From Defluviitalea saccharophila (GTDB lineage Bacteria > Bacillota > Clostridia > Lachnospirales > Defluviitaleaceae), in assembly GCF_038396635.1 (NCBI RefSeq), contig NZ_CP121687.1, forward strand, positions 2,842,592 to 2,906,591: a stretch of DNA of 64,000 nt. The letters are read 5' to 3'. The notes under the pieces were generated by a model, which saw nothing but the letters and a program-made list of their open reading frames with translations, was not told the origin of the DNA and made no database searches. A program made the translations under genes and the position numbers. Shown here one piece after another: positions 1 through 10,433 of this stretch; position 1 is the stretch's first letter, and every line of letters starts with the position of its first letter.

Positions 1-114
1 TCACAGCAATTAAATGCTCTTTGACAATAAAATAATGTATGATAGCTTATAATTAAACCCAATCAATTCCATTGATTGAAGGATAGTAAATAGCCAGTAA
101 ACTGGCAAGGATTA
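1..114 (+). promoter_or_regulatory. rRNA operon leader with boxA-like antitermination site
   Basis: The leader precedes the 16S gene. TGCTCTTTGACA at 15-26 matches the rrn boxA antitermination motif (consensus TGCTCTTTAACA). Positions 27-46 are complementary to 1653-1672 downstream of 16S and form the left arm of a pre-16S processing stem. Two small hairpins follow: ATCAATTCC/ATTGATTG near 63-80 and CCAGTAAACTGG near 95-106. The true promoters should lie upstream of the window. Confidence 0.75.
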
Positions 115-1644
<1,530 letters not shown>

Positions 1645-1652
1645 AATGAATT

Positions 1653-1672
1653 GCTGTCATACATTATTTTAT
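1653..1672 (+). other. Right arm of pre-16S processing stem
   Basis: These 20 nt are the reverse complement of leader bases 27-46 with a single G-U wobble. The two arms would enclose the whole 16S in a long duplex typical of RNase III processing. The arm ends only a few bases before tRNA-Tyr, so 16S and the tRNAs are very likely on one transcript. An alternative short pairing exists between 4-11 and 1649-1656. Confidence 0.75.
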
Positions 1673-1677
1673 GATAC

Positions 1678-1759
1678 GGAGGGATTCCCGAGTGGCCAAA
1701 GGGGGCAGACTGTAAATCTGTTGTCGGAGACTTCGAAGGTTCGAATCCTTCTCCCTCCA
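1678..1759 (+). tRNA. tRNA-Tyr (anticodon GTA)
   Basis: The acceptor stem GGAGGGA pairs with TCCCTCC and the discriminator base is A. It has a long variable arm and GTTCGAATC in the T-loop. The anticodon loop ACTGTAAATC gives GTA. It starts 5 bases after the 16S processing stem. Confidence 0.96.
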
Positions 1760-1778
1760 TAGTTTTACATATTAATAT

Positions 1779-1864
1779 GCCGGAGTGGCGGAACTGGCAG
1801 ACGCACAGGACTTAAAATCCTGCGGTCCTTACCGACCGTACCGGTTCGATTCCGGTCTCCGGCA
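1779..1864 (+). tRNA. tRNA-Leu (anticodon TAA)
   Basis: This is a class II tRNA. The acceptor GCCGGAG pairs with CTCCGGC, the anticodon loop ACTTAAAAT gives TAA, and there is a long variable arm and a GGTTCGATTCC T-arm. CCA is not directly encoded after the discriminator. Confidence 0.96.
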
Positions 1865-1884
1865 TCCATTTAAAATACATAAAC

Positions 1885-1957
<73 letters not shown>

Positions 1958-1961
1958 CTGT

Positions 1962-2035
1962 GCGGGTGTAGTTCAATGGTAGAACACCAGCCTTCCAAGC
2001 TGGATACGTGGGTTCGATTCCCATCACCCGCTCCA
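1962..2035 (+). tRNA. tRNA-Gly (anticodon TCC)
   Basis: The acceptor GCGGGTG pairs with CACCCGC. The D-arm is AGTTCAATGGTAGAAC and the anticodon loop CTTCCAA gives TCC. The 3' CCA (2033-2035) is encoded, unlike in the preceding tRNAs. It lies 4 bases after tRNA-Phe. Confidence 0.96.
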
Positions 2036-2046
2036 ATAATAATTAT

Positions 2047-2118
2047 GCGCGAGTGGCTCAGTGGTAGAGCATCGCCTTGCCAAGGCGAGGGCCGCGGGTT
2101 CGAATCCCGTCTCGCGCT
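2047..2118 (+). tRNA. tRNA-Gly (anticodon GCC)
   Basis: The acceptor GCGCGAG pairs with CTCGCGC and the anticodon loop CTTGCCAAG gives GCC. It is the last gene of the 16S-tRNA transcript; a T-run and a terminator hairpin follow at once. Confidence 0.96.
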
Positions 2119-2129
2119 TTTTTTATTTT

Positions 2130-2174
2130 AAAGCCATATCATTAGAAAAACGTTCTAATGGTATGGCTTTTTTG
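2130..2174 (+). terminator. Terminator of the 16S-tRNA operon
   Basis: AAGCCATATCATTAGAA and TTCTAATGGTATGGCTT form a 17-bp stem with a short A-rich loop, followed by a T-run. This closes the transcript after tRNA-Gly, so no 23S rRNA is expected on it. Confidence 0.85.
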
Positions 2175-2321
2175 TGTGTACTATATAATTTCCCAGAGAC
2201 ATATAAATTAATGAGAAGAAATAAGACTAGATTCATCATAAATAAGCAGCCATTTGTCAGATGAGTTGGTTTATGAATATAGGAGGGCAGATATAGATTA
2301 ATTTATATGGGAGGGCAAAGA

Positions 2322-3662
2322 ATGGTTCTTTTAGCGGATTTGCGAAAGCATATCAATGTTTTGTTCATATTATTGATTTTGGCAGGAATATTGTTATTTT
2401 TTCAACACTATAATTTACTGCTTGTCGATGTAAAAGATAATACCGCAGTGATAAGAGTCAATTTTTTAGTCCCAATGGAGCAGTACGGCATTGAAAAAAA
2501 TCTTGAAATAAAATCTTCCCTTCCCAATACAAAGTTTCAATGCGATTTGAAATGGGAAGGACCTAATCGGTTAAAAGTTACGATCAACGAGCTTAGCGAA
2601 TTAAAAGGTCAAAAAATCTTATTTAAAATTCATGGTGCAAAATCTCAGTTTCCCTTTTTACACAAATCTTTATCGACTTCCGTCCAATTTCAAGCTGAGC
2701 CGCAATTATTAGAAATAGAAAATAAAGATCATGTTCCAACGGAAGGCCCACTGGTACTTCAATTTAACACCCCCATGGACGCAAAAAATATTCAAAAATT
2801 TATTCAATCCGATGTTAAGTTTGATTTAGAACCCCAAGTATTTGAAGATGATGGAAAAAGTATTGACTACAGCAGATGGAATTTATATCCCAAAGAAAAA
2901 ATGAACAACGAAAGCAATTATCTGCTGCTCATCAAAAAAGGTTTAAAGGCCCAGTGTGGACATATGTTAAAAGAGGATATTCAAATACAAATACGTACCG
3001 CCTCTAAACCTAAGATTGTGGAAACAAATCCTAAGCAGTCGGCGCAATGGGTGGCTTTATATCCTAAGATTTCTGCTAAGATGAACGAAGAAATAAAAGA
3101 TGCAGTTATAACGATTGATGGAGTAAAGCAAAAAGTTTCAGTCAAAGACAATAAATTAGAATTCCTTCCTCATAAGATTTTAGATCCTGGCGAAGAATAT
3201 GAAGTAAGTATTCAAGGCATTTCAAAATATGGTGAAAAAACCGATCCTTATGTATTAAAATTTATGACTATGCCAATTAATGACGACGATCTATGGGTGG
3301 AAGTTTCATTAAAAGGAAAACATGAAGTAATCATCCATAAAGGAAAAGATATCATAAGAAGGATGCCGGCTTCCGGTGGAACGAAAGAAGAACCTACGGT
3401 TCTTGGAACCTTTTTTATTCAGGACAGGGGAACCAGTTTCTTTTCAAAACGTTTTAATGAAGGCGCTACCTATTGGGTAAGAATTATTGACCAATATTTA
3501 TTCCATGGGATTCCAAGGGATAATCATTGGAACATCATAGAATCAGAACGAAAGAAAATAGGTAAACCGGCAAGTCACGGGTGTGTTCGAATGAATGAAG
3601 AAGATGCAAAATGGTTTTATGAAAATATTCCCCATGGCACAATGGTCATTATTCATGAATGA
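2322..3662 (+). CDS. Membrane-anchored L,D-transpeptidase (YkuD fold) with Ig-like region
   Basis: The 446-residue product would crosslink peptidoglycan (3-3 links) or modify it outside the cell. One N-terminal membrane segment (about residues 10-30) anchors it. A beta-rich stretch of about 270 residues with Ig-like or bacterial Big-type features follows. The C-terminus carries the YkuD signature: HG near residue 398, then S-H-G-C-V-R with catalytic Cys421 and His419. I chose the ATG at 2322 because GGAGG at 2310-2314 lies 7 bases upstream; an in-frame ATG at 2307 has no well-placed SD. It stands alone between the tRNA terminator and its own hairpin terminator. Confidence 0.9.
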   Translation: MVLLADLRKHINVLFILLILAGILLFFQHYNLLLVDVKDNTAVIRVNFLVPMEQYGIEKNLEIKSSLPNTKFQCDLKWEGPNRLKVTINELSELKGQKILFKIHGAKSQFPFLHKSLSTSVQFQAEPQLLEIENKDHVPTEGPLVLQFNTPMDAKNIQKFIQSDVKFDLEPQVFEDDGKSIDYSRWNLYPKEKMNNESNYLLLIKKGLKAQCGHMLKEDIQIQIRTASKPKIVETNPKQSAQWVALYPKISAKMNEEIKDAVITIDGVKQKVSVKDNKLEFLPHKILDPGEEYEVSIQGISKYGEKTDPYVLKFMTMPINDDDLWVEVSLKGKHEVIIHKGKDIIRRMPASGGTKEEPTVLGTFFIQDRGTSFFSKRFNEGATYWVRIIDQYLFHGIPRDNHWNIIESERKKIGKPASHGCVRMNEEDAKWFYENIPHGTMVIIHE

Positions 3663-3690
3663 ATTAAAATAAATCATGCTATTCTTCTTG

Positions 3691-3717
3691 GAGTGCCGAT
3701 GACGGCACTCTACTTTT
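3691..3717 (+). terminator. Terminator after L,D-transpeptidase gene
   Basis: GAGTGCCG-ATGA-CGGCACTC is a perfect 8-bp hairpin followed by a weak T-rich run. Confidence 0.7.
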
Positions 3718-3772
3718 ATAATATGAGAAAGTATACTATAATAAAACAAATGATAAAGAATGGAGAATTATT

Positions 3773-5536
3773 ATGAATATTGTTTTGTCTGCATTGAATG
3801 CAAAATACATACATACATCATTGGCCCTTAGATCTCTTAAAGCTTTTTGCAGGGAATATAAGGATAATATCACAATCGCCGAGTATACCATTAATCATGA
3901 GGAAAATTATATTCTGAATGAAATATACAAGCTTAACCCCGATATATTAGGGTTTGCATGCTATATATGGAATATTGAGCAGACTTTAGATTTGGTCAGC
4001 AATATTAAAAAGATACTGCCCAATACGCTTATTGTATTAGGGGGACCTGAAGTATCCTATGACGGAGAAAAGCTGCTTAAAGACTATAAAGAAATAGATG
4101 TCATTATTTATGGAGAAGGGGAAGAAACCTTTTATGAAATCCTTCATAGCTATATAGACGGGAACAAATCCTTAGAAAAAATAGACGGAATCATATATGC
4201 CGCTAATGGACAAATCATTAGAAACAAAGAGCGTGTTCCTCTAAACTTAGATGATATTCCTTTTGTATACGAAGAATTTCAGGACATGGAAAATCAAATT
4301 CTTTATTATGAAAGTACCAGAGGCTGTCCTTATCAATGTCAATACTGCCTGTCTTCAATAGATAAAAAGGTAAGATTTTTGTCTCTTGAAAGGGTATATT
4401 CGGATTTACAGCGTTTTTTAGACGGGAAAGTGAAGCAAGTTAAATTTGTGGATAGAACCTTTAACTGTAATAAAAAACATGCATGGGCAATATGGAGTTA
4501 TTTAATGGAGCACGATAACGGAACTACCAATTTTCACTTTGAGATTTCCGCAGATTTATTAGATGATGAAACCATTGCATTTCTATCTAAGGCAAGACCG
4601 GGCTTATTTCAATTTGAAATAGGTGTTCAAACAACCAATAAGGAAGTTTTAAAAATTATTAATAGAAAAATGGATTTTGAACAGTTAAAAATTATAGTGA
4701 GCAAAATAAAGCAAGCTCAAAATATACATCAGCATTTAGATTTGATTGCAGGGCTTCCAGGAGAAGACTACGCTTCCTTTAAGAATTCTTTTAACGATGT
4801 TTATAGTTTATTTCCGGAGCAGCTTCAATTAGGATTTCTAAAGGTCTTAAAGGGTTCCGGAATGAGGATCAACGCGGAGCAATATGGACTCATTTATAAA
4901 AAGAAAGCCCCCTATGAGATTCTATTTACTAGAGAATTAAATTACGGGGAAATGCTAAAACTTAAAATGATTGAAGAAATGGTAGAAAAATATTATAATT
5001 CCGGTCGTTTTTATTACAGCATCAGATATATCACTCACTTTTTTGATACACCCTTCGATTTTTATGAAGCTTTGGCAGTTTATTGGGAAAGAAAGGGATA
5101 CCATCATGTTCAGCACAATAAAATCCAATTATATACCATATTATTAGAGTTTTTTAAAGAAAAAGCAGAAGAAGGGGCAGAAGTATTTAAAGAGCTGCTG
5201 AAATTTGATATATATTTGCACGAGAAAGCCAAGAAATTGCCGGAATGGATGGATTCCAGCGAAGAAATGTATAAATCTCAAATAAGGGATTTTTATCGAA
5301 ATGAAGAAAATATAAAACATTATTTACCCAAATTAATGGAATATTCATCAAAACAGATTAGCCGCATGGCTCATTTAGAGGTATTTCCCATTGATTTTAC
5401 AGAATGGATTAAAAGTATCGGAAGTGGAGAGGAATCCCTAAAAATAGATAAGAAACCTACGGCGATCTTGTTTGATTATTACTCAAAAAATCAAATTTTA
5501 GGACATGCTGCATTTTACAAAGTAATAATCCAATAA
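3773..5536 (+). CDS. B12-binding-type radical SAM protein (DUF4080-like)
   Basis: The 587-residue product has the layout of cobalamin-dependent radical SAM enzymes. An N-terminal Rossmann-like B12-binding domain (about residues 1-135, with VLGGPEVSYD and YGEGEETF) lacks the classic DxHxxG motif. A radical SAM domain follows with Cys185, Cys189 and Cys192 in STRGCPYQCQYC, then a C-terminal region of about 200 residues that I associate with DUF4080. The substrate is unknown. SD GGAG lies 7 bases before the ATG. The next gene, nth, is 88 bases downstream. Confidence 0.82.
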   Translation: MNIVLSALNAKYIHTSLALRSLKAFCREYKDNITIAEYTINHEENYILNEIYKLNPDILGFACYIWNIEQTLDLVSNIKKILPNTLIVLGGPEVSYDGEKLLKDYKEIDVIIYGEGEETFYEILHSYIDGNKSLEKIDGIIYAANGQIIRNKERVPLNLDDIPFVYEEFQDMENQILYYESTRGCPYQCQYCLSSIDKKVRFLSLERVYSDLQRFLDGKVKQVKFVDRTFNCNKKHAWAIWSYLMEHDNGTTNFHFEISADLLDDETIAFLSKARPGLFQFEIGVQTTNKEVLKIINRKMDFEQLKIIVSKIKQAQNIHQHLDLIAGLPGEDYASFKNSFNDVYSLFPEQLQLGFLKVLKGSGMRINAEQYGLIYKKKAPYEILFTRELNYGEMLKLKMIEEMVEKYYNSGRFYYSIRYITHFFDTPFDFYEALAVYWERKGYHHVQHNKIQLYTILLEFFKEKAEEGAEVFKELLKFDIYLHEKAKKLPEWMDSSEEMYKSQIRDFYRNEENIKHYLPKLMEYSSKQISRMAHLEVFPIDFTEWIKSIGSGEESLKIDKKPTAILFDYYSKNQILGHAAFYKVIIQ

Positions 5537-5624
5537 ACAATATTTCCCAAATAAAGATATAATTTCCCAGGAAATAATATGAAATTTTATAAATTATTTC
5601 CCAAAATGAATGAGGTGAATTTTT

Positions 5625-6281
5625 ATGGAGATAAAAACAAAAGCAAAAAAGATATTAGAACTTTTAGATGAATTTTATCCGAAAGATATCAAATGTTATT
5701 TAAATTATGAAACCCCTTGGCAGCTTTTGATTGCCACCATTTTAAGTGCCCAGTGTACCGATGATCGGGTGAACATGGTAACCAGGGATTTATTTAAGAA
5801 ATACAAATCGGTATCGGATTTTGCCGAGGCGGATTTAGAGGAGTTGGAGCAGGATATAAAATCCACCGGATTCTATAGAAATAAGGCAAAAAATATTATT
5901 CTTTGTACTCGGACGTTACTGGAAAAATATAATGGAGAAGTGCCCAAAAATATTGATGAGTTAACTCAATTAGCAGGGGTTGGAAGAAAAACAGCCAATG
6001 TTATTTTGGGAAATATTTATGGTATCCCTAGTATTGTCGTAGACACCCATGTAAAAAGAGTCTCATATAGATTGGGGCTTACCAAATTTACGGATCCTAC
6101 AAAGATAGAATTTGATTTAATGGAGATTCTTCCTAAAGACCATTGGATTCGATATAATACTCAGATTATTGCCCATGGAAGAGCCATATGTACGGCAAGA
6201 AATCCTAAATGTGCAGAGTGCTTTCTCCTTCCATACTGTCAGTATGGGTTAGAAGAAAGAATGAATGTAATTTCTGACTAG
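5625..6281 (+). CDS. nth: Endonuclease III (DNA glycosylase/AP lyase)
   Basis: This base-excision repair enzyme removes oxidised pyrimidines and cleaves at the abasic site. Its 218 residues match the family length. The helix-hairpin-helix LAGVGRKTANV carries the catalytic Lys122, and VVDTHVKR carries the catalytic Asp140. The 4Fe-4S loop C-x6-C-x2-C-x5-C is complete at Cys189, 196, 199 and 205. SD GAGGTG lies 7 bases before the ATG. Confidence 0.97.
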   Translation: MEIKTKAKKILELLDEFYPKDIKCYLNYETPWQLLIATILSAQCTDDRVNMVTRDLFKKYKSVSDFAEADLEELEQDIKSTGFYRNKAKNIILCTRTLLEKYNGEVPKNIDELTQLAGVGRKTANVILGNIYGIPSIVVDTHVKRVSYRLGLTKFTDPTKIEFDLMEILPKDHWIRYNTQIIAHGRAICTARNPKCAECFLLPYCQYGLEERMNVISD

Positions 6282-6374
6282 GTAAATTATACCTTCATAT
6301 TTTCAATGTAGATGTAAATGAAATCATGCCAAAAAGGGGAAAGTAAGTATAAAAAGCTAATGGAGGAAAGCCTT

Positions 6375-6734
6375 TTGATTAAACATAAATTTAAAATCAT
6401 TCTGGTTGGATTTATTACTGGTTTAACCAATGGCCTTTTTGGGGCGGGAGGAGGAACAATTGTAGTACCTGCCATGGAAAGGATTCTAAAAGTTGAAGAA
6501 CATGAATCCCATGCGACAGCTATTGCAGTGATTTTACCGCTATCTATTATGAGTACCTTTATCTATACAAGGCATCAAATATTGGATTGGAAATCGATCA
6601 TTTATGTGGCTATAGGAGGAGTGGGTGGCGGAATATTAGGAGCAAAGCTATTATGCAAAATTTCACCTCAATGGCTTCATAAAATCTTTGGATTATTTAT
6701 GATTGCTGCCTCGATAAGGATGATTCTGGGATGA
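6375..6734 (+). CDS. TauE/SafE-type transporter, N-terminal half protein
   Basis: The 119-residue protein has about four membrane helices and the glycine-rich FGAGGGT motif of the TSUP (sulfite/organosulfur exporter) family. It covers only one of the two pseudo-repeats of a usual protein of about 250 aa; the other half is the next gene, which overlaps by ATGA. I prefer the TTG at 6375 because GGAGG at 6362-6366 lies 8 bases upstream. In-frame ATGs at 6318 and 6360 would add a hydrophilic N-terminus without an SD. The substrate cannot be read from sequence. Confidence 0.8.
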   Translation: MIKHKFKIILVGFITGLTNGLFGAGGGTIVVPAMERILKVEEHESHATAIAVILPLSIMSTFIYTRHQILDWKSIIYVAIGGVGGGILGAKLLCKISPQWLHKIFGLFMIAASIRMILG

Positions 6735-7102
6735 TTTTATTTATTATAGGATTGTTGTCAGGACTTATAAGCGGAATGGGAATTGGCGGAGGGACGGTTT
6801 TGATTCCTGCTTTAACACTTTTTGTAGGAATGAGCCAGCATAATGCTCAAAGTATCAATTTAATTTATTTTATTCCAACGGCGATTGCAGCTCTGGTGAT
6901 CCATATACGAAATAAAAGAATAAGAAAGGAATTGCTTTGGTTTTTAATTGGCGGCGGCGTCATAGGTGCGGTGATCGGCTCCTTTGTGGCTATTTCTTTA
7001 GATGCTGTATTTTTACGGAGATTATTTGGAGTTTTTCTTTTTTATATGGGTATAAAGGAGATTCGAAAAAATAAAAGGAAAATTAAGGTAAATAGAGAAT
7101 AA
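6731..7102 (+). CDS. TauE/SafE-type transporter, C-terminal half protein
   Basis: The 123-residue protein has about four membrane helices and a MGIGGGTVLIPAL motif equivalent to the FGAGGGT motif of the preceding gene. Its start codon overlaps the upstream stop (ATGA), indicating translational coupling. The two half-proteins probably assemble as a heterodimeric TSUP carrier. Confidence 0.8.
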   Translation: MILFIIGLLSGLISGMGIGGGTVLIPALTLFVGMSQHNAQSINLIYFIPTAIAALVIHIRNKRIRKELLWFLIGGGVIGAVIGSFVAISLDAVFLRRLFGVFLFYMGIKEIRKNKRKIKVNRE

Positions 7103-7149
7103 TAATAAGGAGAAATATTCAAGCATTAAAAGAAATAGTAGGTGAAATG

Positions 7150-7995
7150 ATGGATATAATCAAGAAATGGGTCATTAACTATTACCTATGGCTTATGCTG
7201 GGATGCTCCATACTGGCAATAGGCTTTGCAGGTGTGTCGATTTATCAGGCTTATCAATTGCTTACCCTGGATGTTCCGGCTATTTCTCAAAAGTCTTTTA
7301 GAATTATTCCGAAACCCCAAGAGCAAGCCATCGTTGATACAATTACAGTGAATGTATCCCCAGGAGATACGGTTGAAATGATCAGCCAAAAGCTGGAGCA
7401 GTGTGGGGTTATATCCAGAGAGGATCTATTTGCCTATTTAAAGCAAAGTCAAGTGAATTTAGAGGGAGTAGTATTTGAAGGAGAATATTCTATTCCCGTA
7501 CCTGCAGCGCCGGAGGAAATATATGCCATACTTACAAAACCCTATGAAGCATGGATTCAAAATGAAGCCAATCGGTTTATAAGTTTAGGACGAACCCCTA
7601 TAGAAATTATAACGATTGCCTCTATGATTGAAAAAGAAGCTGCCGAAGACAGTGAAAGGCCGATCATCGCGGGAGTCATTTATAACCGATTAAAAAAGAA
7701 CATGAAGCTTCAAATAGATGCAACGGTGATCTATGCTTTAGGGGAGCATAAATCCAGACTTACTTATGAGGATTTAAAAATAAATTCTCCATATAATACA
7801 TACATTATCGAGGGGCTTCCTCCGAGCCCTATTTGTACCCCAAGGAAAGCTTCAATAGAAGCAGCCTTAAATCCGGATATGCATTCATATTTTTATTATG
7901 TTTTAAGCGCGTATGGAAGCACAAAGCATCTTTTTGCAGAAACTTACGACGAACATTTAAATAACGTCGCAAAATACAAAACAACATTAAATTAG
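7150..7995 (+). CDS. mltG: Endolytic murein transglycosylase MltG-like
   Basis: The enzyme cleaves nascent glycan strands to end their elongation. One N-terminal membrane segment (residues 12-34) is followed by a LysM-like subdomain (VSPGDTVEMISQKL) and the YceG/MltG core. The core contains the catalytic Glu in IASMIEKEA and the motifs NRL, LQID and YNTY-x-GLPPSPI. At about 281 residues it is short for the family. Of two adjacent ATGs (7147, 7150) the second is better spaced from AGGTG. A bidirectional hairpin follows. Confidence 0.92.
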   Translation: MDIIKKWVINYYLWLMLGCSILAIGFAGVSIYQAYQLLTLDVPAISQKSFRIIPKPQEQAIVDTITVNVSPGDTVEMISQKLEQCGVISREDLFAYLKQSQVNLEGVVFEGEYSIPVPAAPEEIYAILTKPYEAWIQNEANRFISLGRTPIEIITIASMIEKEAAEDSERPIIAGVIYNRLKKNMKLQIDATVIYALGEHKSRLTYEDLKINSPYNTYIIEGLPPSPICTPRKASIEAALNPDMHSYFYYVLSAYGSTKHLFAETYDEHLNNVAKYKTTLN

Positions 7996-8019
7996 GGAAG
8001 CATTGATAGAATGCTTCCC
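7995..8019. terminator. Bidirectional terminator between convergent genes
   Basis: GGGAAGCATT-GATAG-AATGCTTCCC forms a perfect 10-bp stem lying exactly between the stop codons of mltG (+) and the glycosyltransferase gene (-). Confidence 0.75.
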
Positions 8020-9173
8020 TAATTTATTAATGATTGATAAATTCTTTCAATGCTTTCTCCAAAATGGGTGGAAGAAAGGGGTTCGACCATTTTAGCAGCA
8101 TTTTCGGCCAATTGCATAGAAACTTCTTTTTGGGTTAATAATTCAAAAAGAATGTCTGATAACTCTTCATCTTGAGTAAATACTCTTCCATTGATATGAT
8201 CTTGAATGATGCCTTCTATGCTTTTGTCTTGCTTTGCAACAACGGGCATTTTGGCTGCCATAGCTTCAGCAAAGGTAAGTCCTTGGGTTTCTGTTACAGA
8301 AGCGCTGACAAATACATCTCCTGCCTGATAGAACTTTCCTATCGAATCCCAGGGCTGTTCGCCGGCAAAAATCACTGAATTTTCAACATTAAGCTCTTTA
8401 CATAATTCTTCTAAGTCTTTTTTTACAGGTCCGTTGCCTACAATTAAGAATTTTGCATTAGGCAGTTTTTGAAGCAGTGCAGGCATTTGGCGAATGACAA
8501 CATCAATACTTTTTTCTTTTGCCACTCTTCCAATGAATAAAACCACAGGATCAGATTCTTGGATTCCAAATTGTTCTCTGAGTTCTATGATTTCTTCTTT
8601 ATTATAATTTTCTCTTTTGAAAGGCTCCAGGTTGATGCCTGTGGGAACAACTTCAATGGGCTTTCTAACTCCGTATTCTTGAAGAAGCTCTTTTACTTTA
8701 TTTGTTGGGGCTATAACTGTATCACATCTGTTGCAGAACAGACGGCTTAAAGTACGAGCCATCTTCGGCGTAAATTCGGTTAATTTTCCTTTTGAAATAT
8801 AATGTACATAATCTTCATACATTGTATGGTATGTATGTACAATAGGAATGCCCATCTGTTTTGAAATCATTTTACCAAATAAGCCCAGGGAAAACTCCGT
8901 TTGAGTATGGATAATGTCCAAATCAAGCTGCTTTACAATTTTCACTGCTTTTGGAGAGTATAATACTCCTACTCTATGAGAAGGAAGAAAAATAAATGGC
9001 ATACTGGGAAGTCTGAAAACTCTGGGAAGAGCTCTCTTAGAATTAGGGTTTGAAGTAGTAAATATATATACCTTGTGACCTCGCTTATTCAGTTCTTTTT
9101 CCAGGGTACGAATAGACGTCACAACACCATTAATTTGTGGATAATAGGTATCGGTAAAAATTCCAATATTCAT
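8019..9173 (-). CDS. Glycosyltransferase family 4 (glycolipid synthase-like)
   Basis: The 384-residue GT-B protein starts with MNIGIFTDTYYPQINGVV. The C-terminal nucleotide-sugar domain has VLFIGRVAKEKS and the E-x7-E motif in TETQGLTFAEAM. The overall pattern resembles 1,2-diacylglycerol 3-glucosyltransferases that make membrane glycolipids. That substrate is inferred from family resemblance only. SD AGGAG precedes the ATG. It lies 18 bases downstream of the TPR gene in the same transcript. Confidence 0.85.
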   Translation of the reverse strand: MNIGIFTDTYYPQINGVVTSIRTLEKELNKRGHKVYIFTTSNPNSKRALPRVFRLPSMPFIFLPSHRVGVLYSPKAVKIVKQLDLDIIHTQTEFSLGLFGKMISKQMGIPIVHTYHTMYEDYVHYISKGKLTEFTPKMARTLSRLFCNRCDTVIAPTNKVKELLQEYGVRKPIEVVPTGINLEPFKRENYNKEEIIELREQFGIQESDPVVLFIGRVAKEKSIDVVIRQMPALLQKLPNAKFLIVGNGPVKKDLEELCKELNVENSVIFAGEQPWDSIGKFYQAGDVFVSASVTETQGLTFAEAMAAKMPVVAKQDKSIEGIIQDHINGRVFTQDEELSDILFELLTQKEVSMQLAENAAKMVEPLSSTHFGESIERIYQSLIN

Positions 9174-9191
9174 AAGAACGCTCCTATTCTT

Positions 9192-9827
9192 TTACATATT
9201 TAATATATGTTCAATATGCTGCAGAACTTTTTTCAGCATAGTATTTTGTCCTTGTTGATTTTCTACTAATTCTTTCAGGTTTAATAATTTGTCTTTTTGA
9301 TTTGTTTCATGATATAAATCAGATAATAAAATATAATTTTGACTTAAATCGGTGCCGATTGATACGGCTTTTTCAAGAACTGCAATAGCATCTTCCGTTC
9401 GATTTGCCTTTTTTAAATATCTCCCCCAATTGAGTAATGATTTTAGAAGATTTTCATAGTTTTGTTCGTAGTTCATTAAGGTTTCCAGATTAGCAGGACC
9501 ATATTGAAATTTTAAATCCGTATTGCTTTTGCCGCTTAAATTGAGCAGCGGTTTTGAAGCCAAATCCAATGCGGTTTTCTGGTGGCGATAGGCCTGTTTT
9601 TCAGCATCAGAAGATAATTCTTCCTCTTTTAGCATAGGAAGGTCATCTAATGAAACCGAAATATAGTCCAGATCCTCCAAGGATTTTTTACGGACAAACA
9701 TGGATTCCCGCTCTCTTTCCAGGAATTTCTTTTTTGAATTTTCGATTTCTTTGCTTACTTTGCGTAATTTCATATTAAAAAATACGATAAAAATAATAAA
9801 AAGACTAAAGAAAAATGGAATTTTCAT
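9192..9827 (-). CDS. Membrane-anchored TPR-type protein of unknown role
   Basis: The 211-residue protein has one N-terminal membrane helix (residues 4-20), a charged coiled-coil stretch, and two to three TPR-like helical repeats at the C-terminus (LLNWGRYLKKANRTEDAIAV and a following unit). The ATG at 9827 is preceded by GAGGAAGG; an in-frame TTG at 9842 overlaps that SD and is less likely. It is cotranscribed with the downstream glycosyltransferase gene and could be a scaffold for it, which is inference only. Confidence 0.75.
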   Translation of the reverse strand: MKIPFFFSLFIIFIVFFNMKLRKVSKEIENSKKKFLERERESMFVRKKSLEDLDYISVSLDDLPMLKEEELSSDAEKQAYRHQKTALDLASKPLLNLSGKSNTDLKFQYGPANLETLMNYEQNYENLLKSLLNWGRYLKKANRTEDAIAVLEKAVSIGTDLSQNYILLSDLYHETNQKDKLLNLKELVENQQGQNTMLKKVLQHIEHILNM

Positions 9828-9906
9828 AAAAACCTTCCTCAAATATTTATTTTCTGCGCTTATTATAGTATATTTTTTCCATAAAGTCTATGACAAAGGT
9901 TTATAT

Positions 9907-9935
9907 ATAGTAATTTTTTGTTTAAAAATTGTCAA
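9907..9935 (-). promoter_or_regulatory. Sigma-A-type promoter for the TPR/glycosyltransferase operon
   Basis: On the minus strand TTGACA (9935-9930) is followed after 17 bases by TACTAT (9912-9907). Transcription would start about 70 bases before the TPR gene. Confidence 0.6.
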
Positions 9936-9982
9936 GGACATCTGCACACACTTGTTTCACCATTGAGGGTAATATATTCATA

Positions 9983-10011
9983 TACAAAGTGCATTTCTCC
10001 TATGGTATAAT
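9983..10011 (+). promoter_or_regulatory. Extended -10 promoter for vanZ-like gene
   Basis: TGGTATAAT is a consensus extended -10 (TATAAT at 10006-10011) with a weak -35 (TACAAA). It lies 22 bases before the ATG. Confidence 0.5.
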
Positions 10012-10032
10012 GTTTTCCAAGGGGAGATGACT

Positions 10033-10410
10033 ATGAAGAAAAAAGACTTTTTATTTTGGATTCCATCCATAGTTTGGATGATCGTTATTTTTATTTTATC
10101 CTCAATGACCGGAAGTGATTTGCAAAATACATTTCCTTTTTTTTCTGATTTTAATTGGGGGCATTTTGTAGCTTATTTTATTTTAGCCATTGCTTATTAT
10201 TTTGCTTTACATAGGAAAGTGAAGCACCCGAAAGTACTTTATATCATTATTGTTTTGTCCATATTATATGGCATTACCGATGAATTTCATCAGTATTTTA
10301 CCCCTTCAAGGGTTCCGGATATAAATGACTTACTGGCAGATGGCATAGGCGCGGCTGTTGCTGCAATTTTATTAAATATATGGTACAAAAAAAGAAACAA
10401 GAGACATTAA
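10033..10410 (+). CDS. VanZ family membrane protein
   Basis: The 125-residue protein has four membrane helices. It shows VanZ family features: WxSIVWMxxIFxLSS at the N-terminus, HFVAYFILA in the second helix, and YGITDEFHQYFTPSR followed by DLLADGIGA. VanZ proteins are linked to lipoglycopeptide resistance or envelope functions, but most are uncharacterised. The ATG at 10033 is correctly spaced from GGGGAG; the in-frame ATG at 10027 abuts the SD. Confidence 0.85.
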   Translation: MKKKDFLFWIPSIVWMIVIFILSSMTGSDLQNTFPFFSDFNWGHFVAYFILAIAYYFALHRKVKHPKVLYIIIVLSILYGITDEFHQYFTPSRVPDINDLLADGIGAAVAAILLNIWYKKRNKRH

Positions 10411-10433
10411 TAATAAAGTCATTAGGAGAAACT

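Noticed and set aside
21-53. TTGACA (21-26) and TATAAT (48-53) as the 16S promoter
   Set aside because: The spacer is 21 bases, and TTGACA is the end of a boxA motif while the following bases are the left arm of the 16S processing stem.
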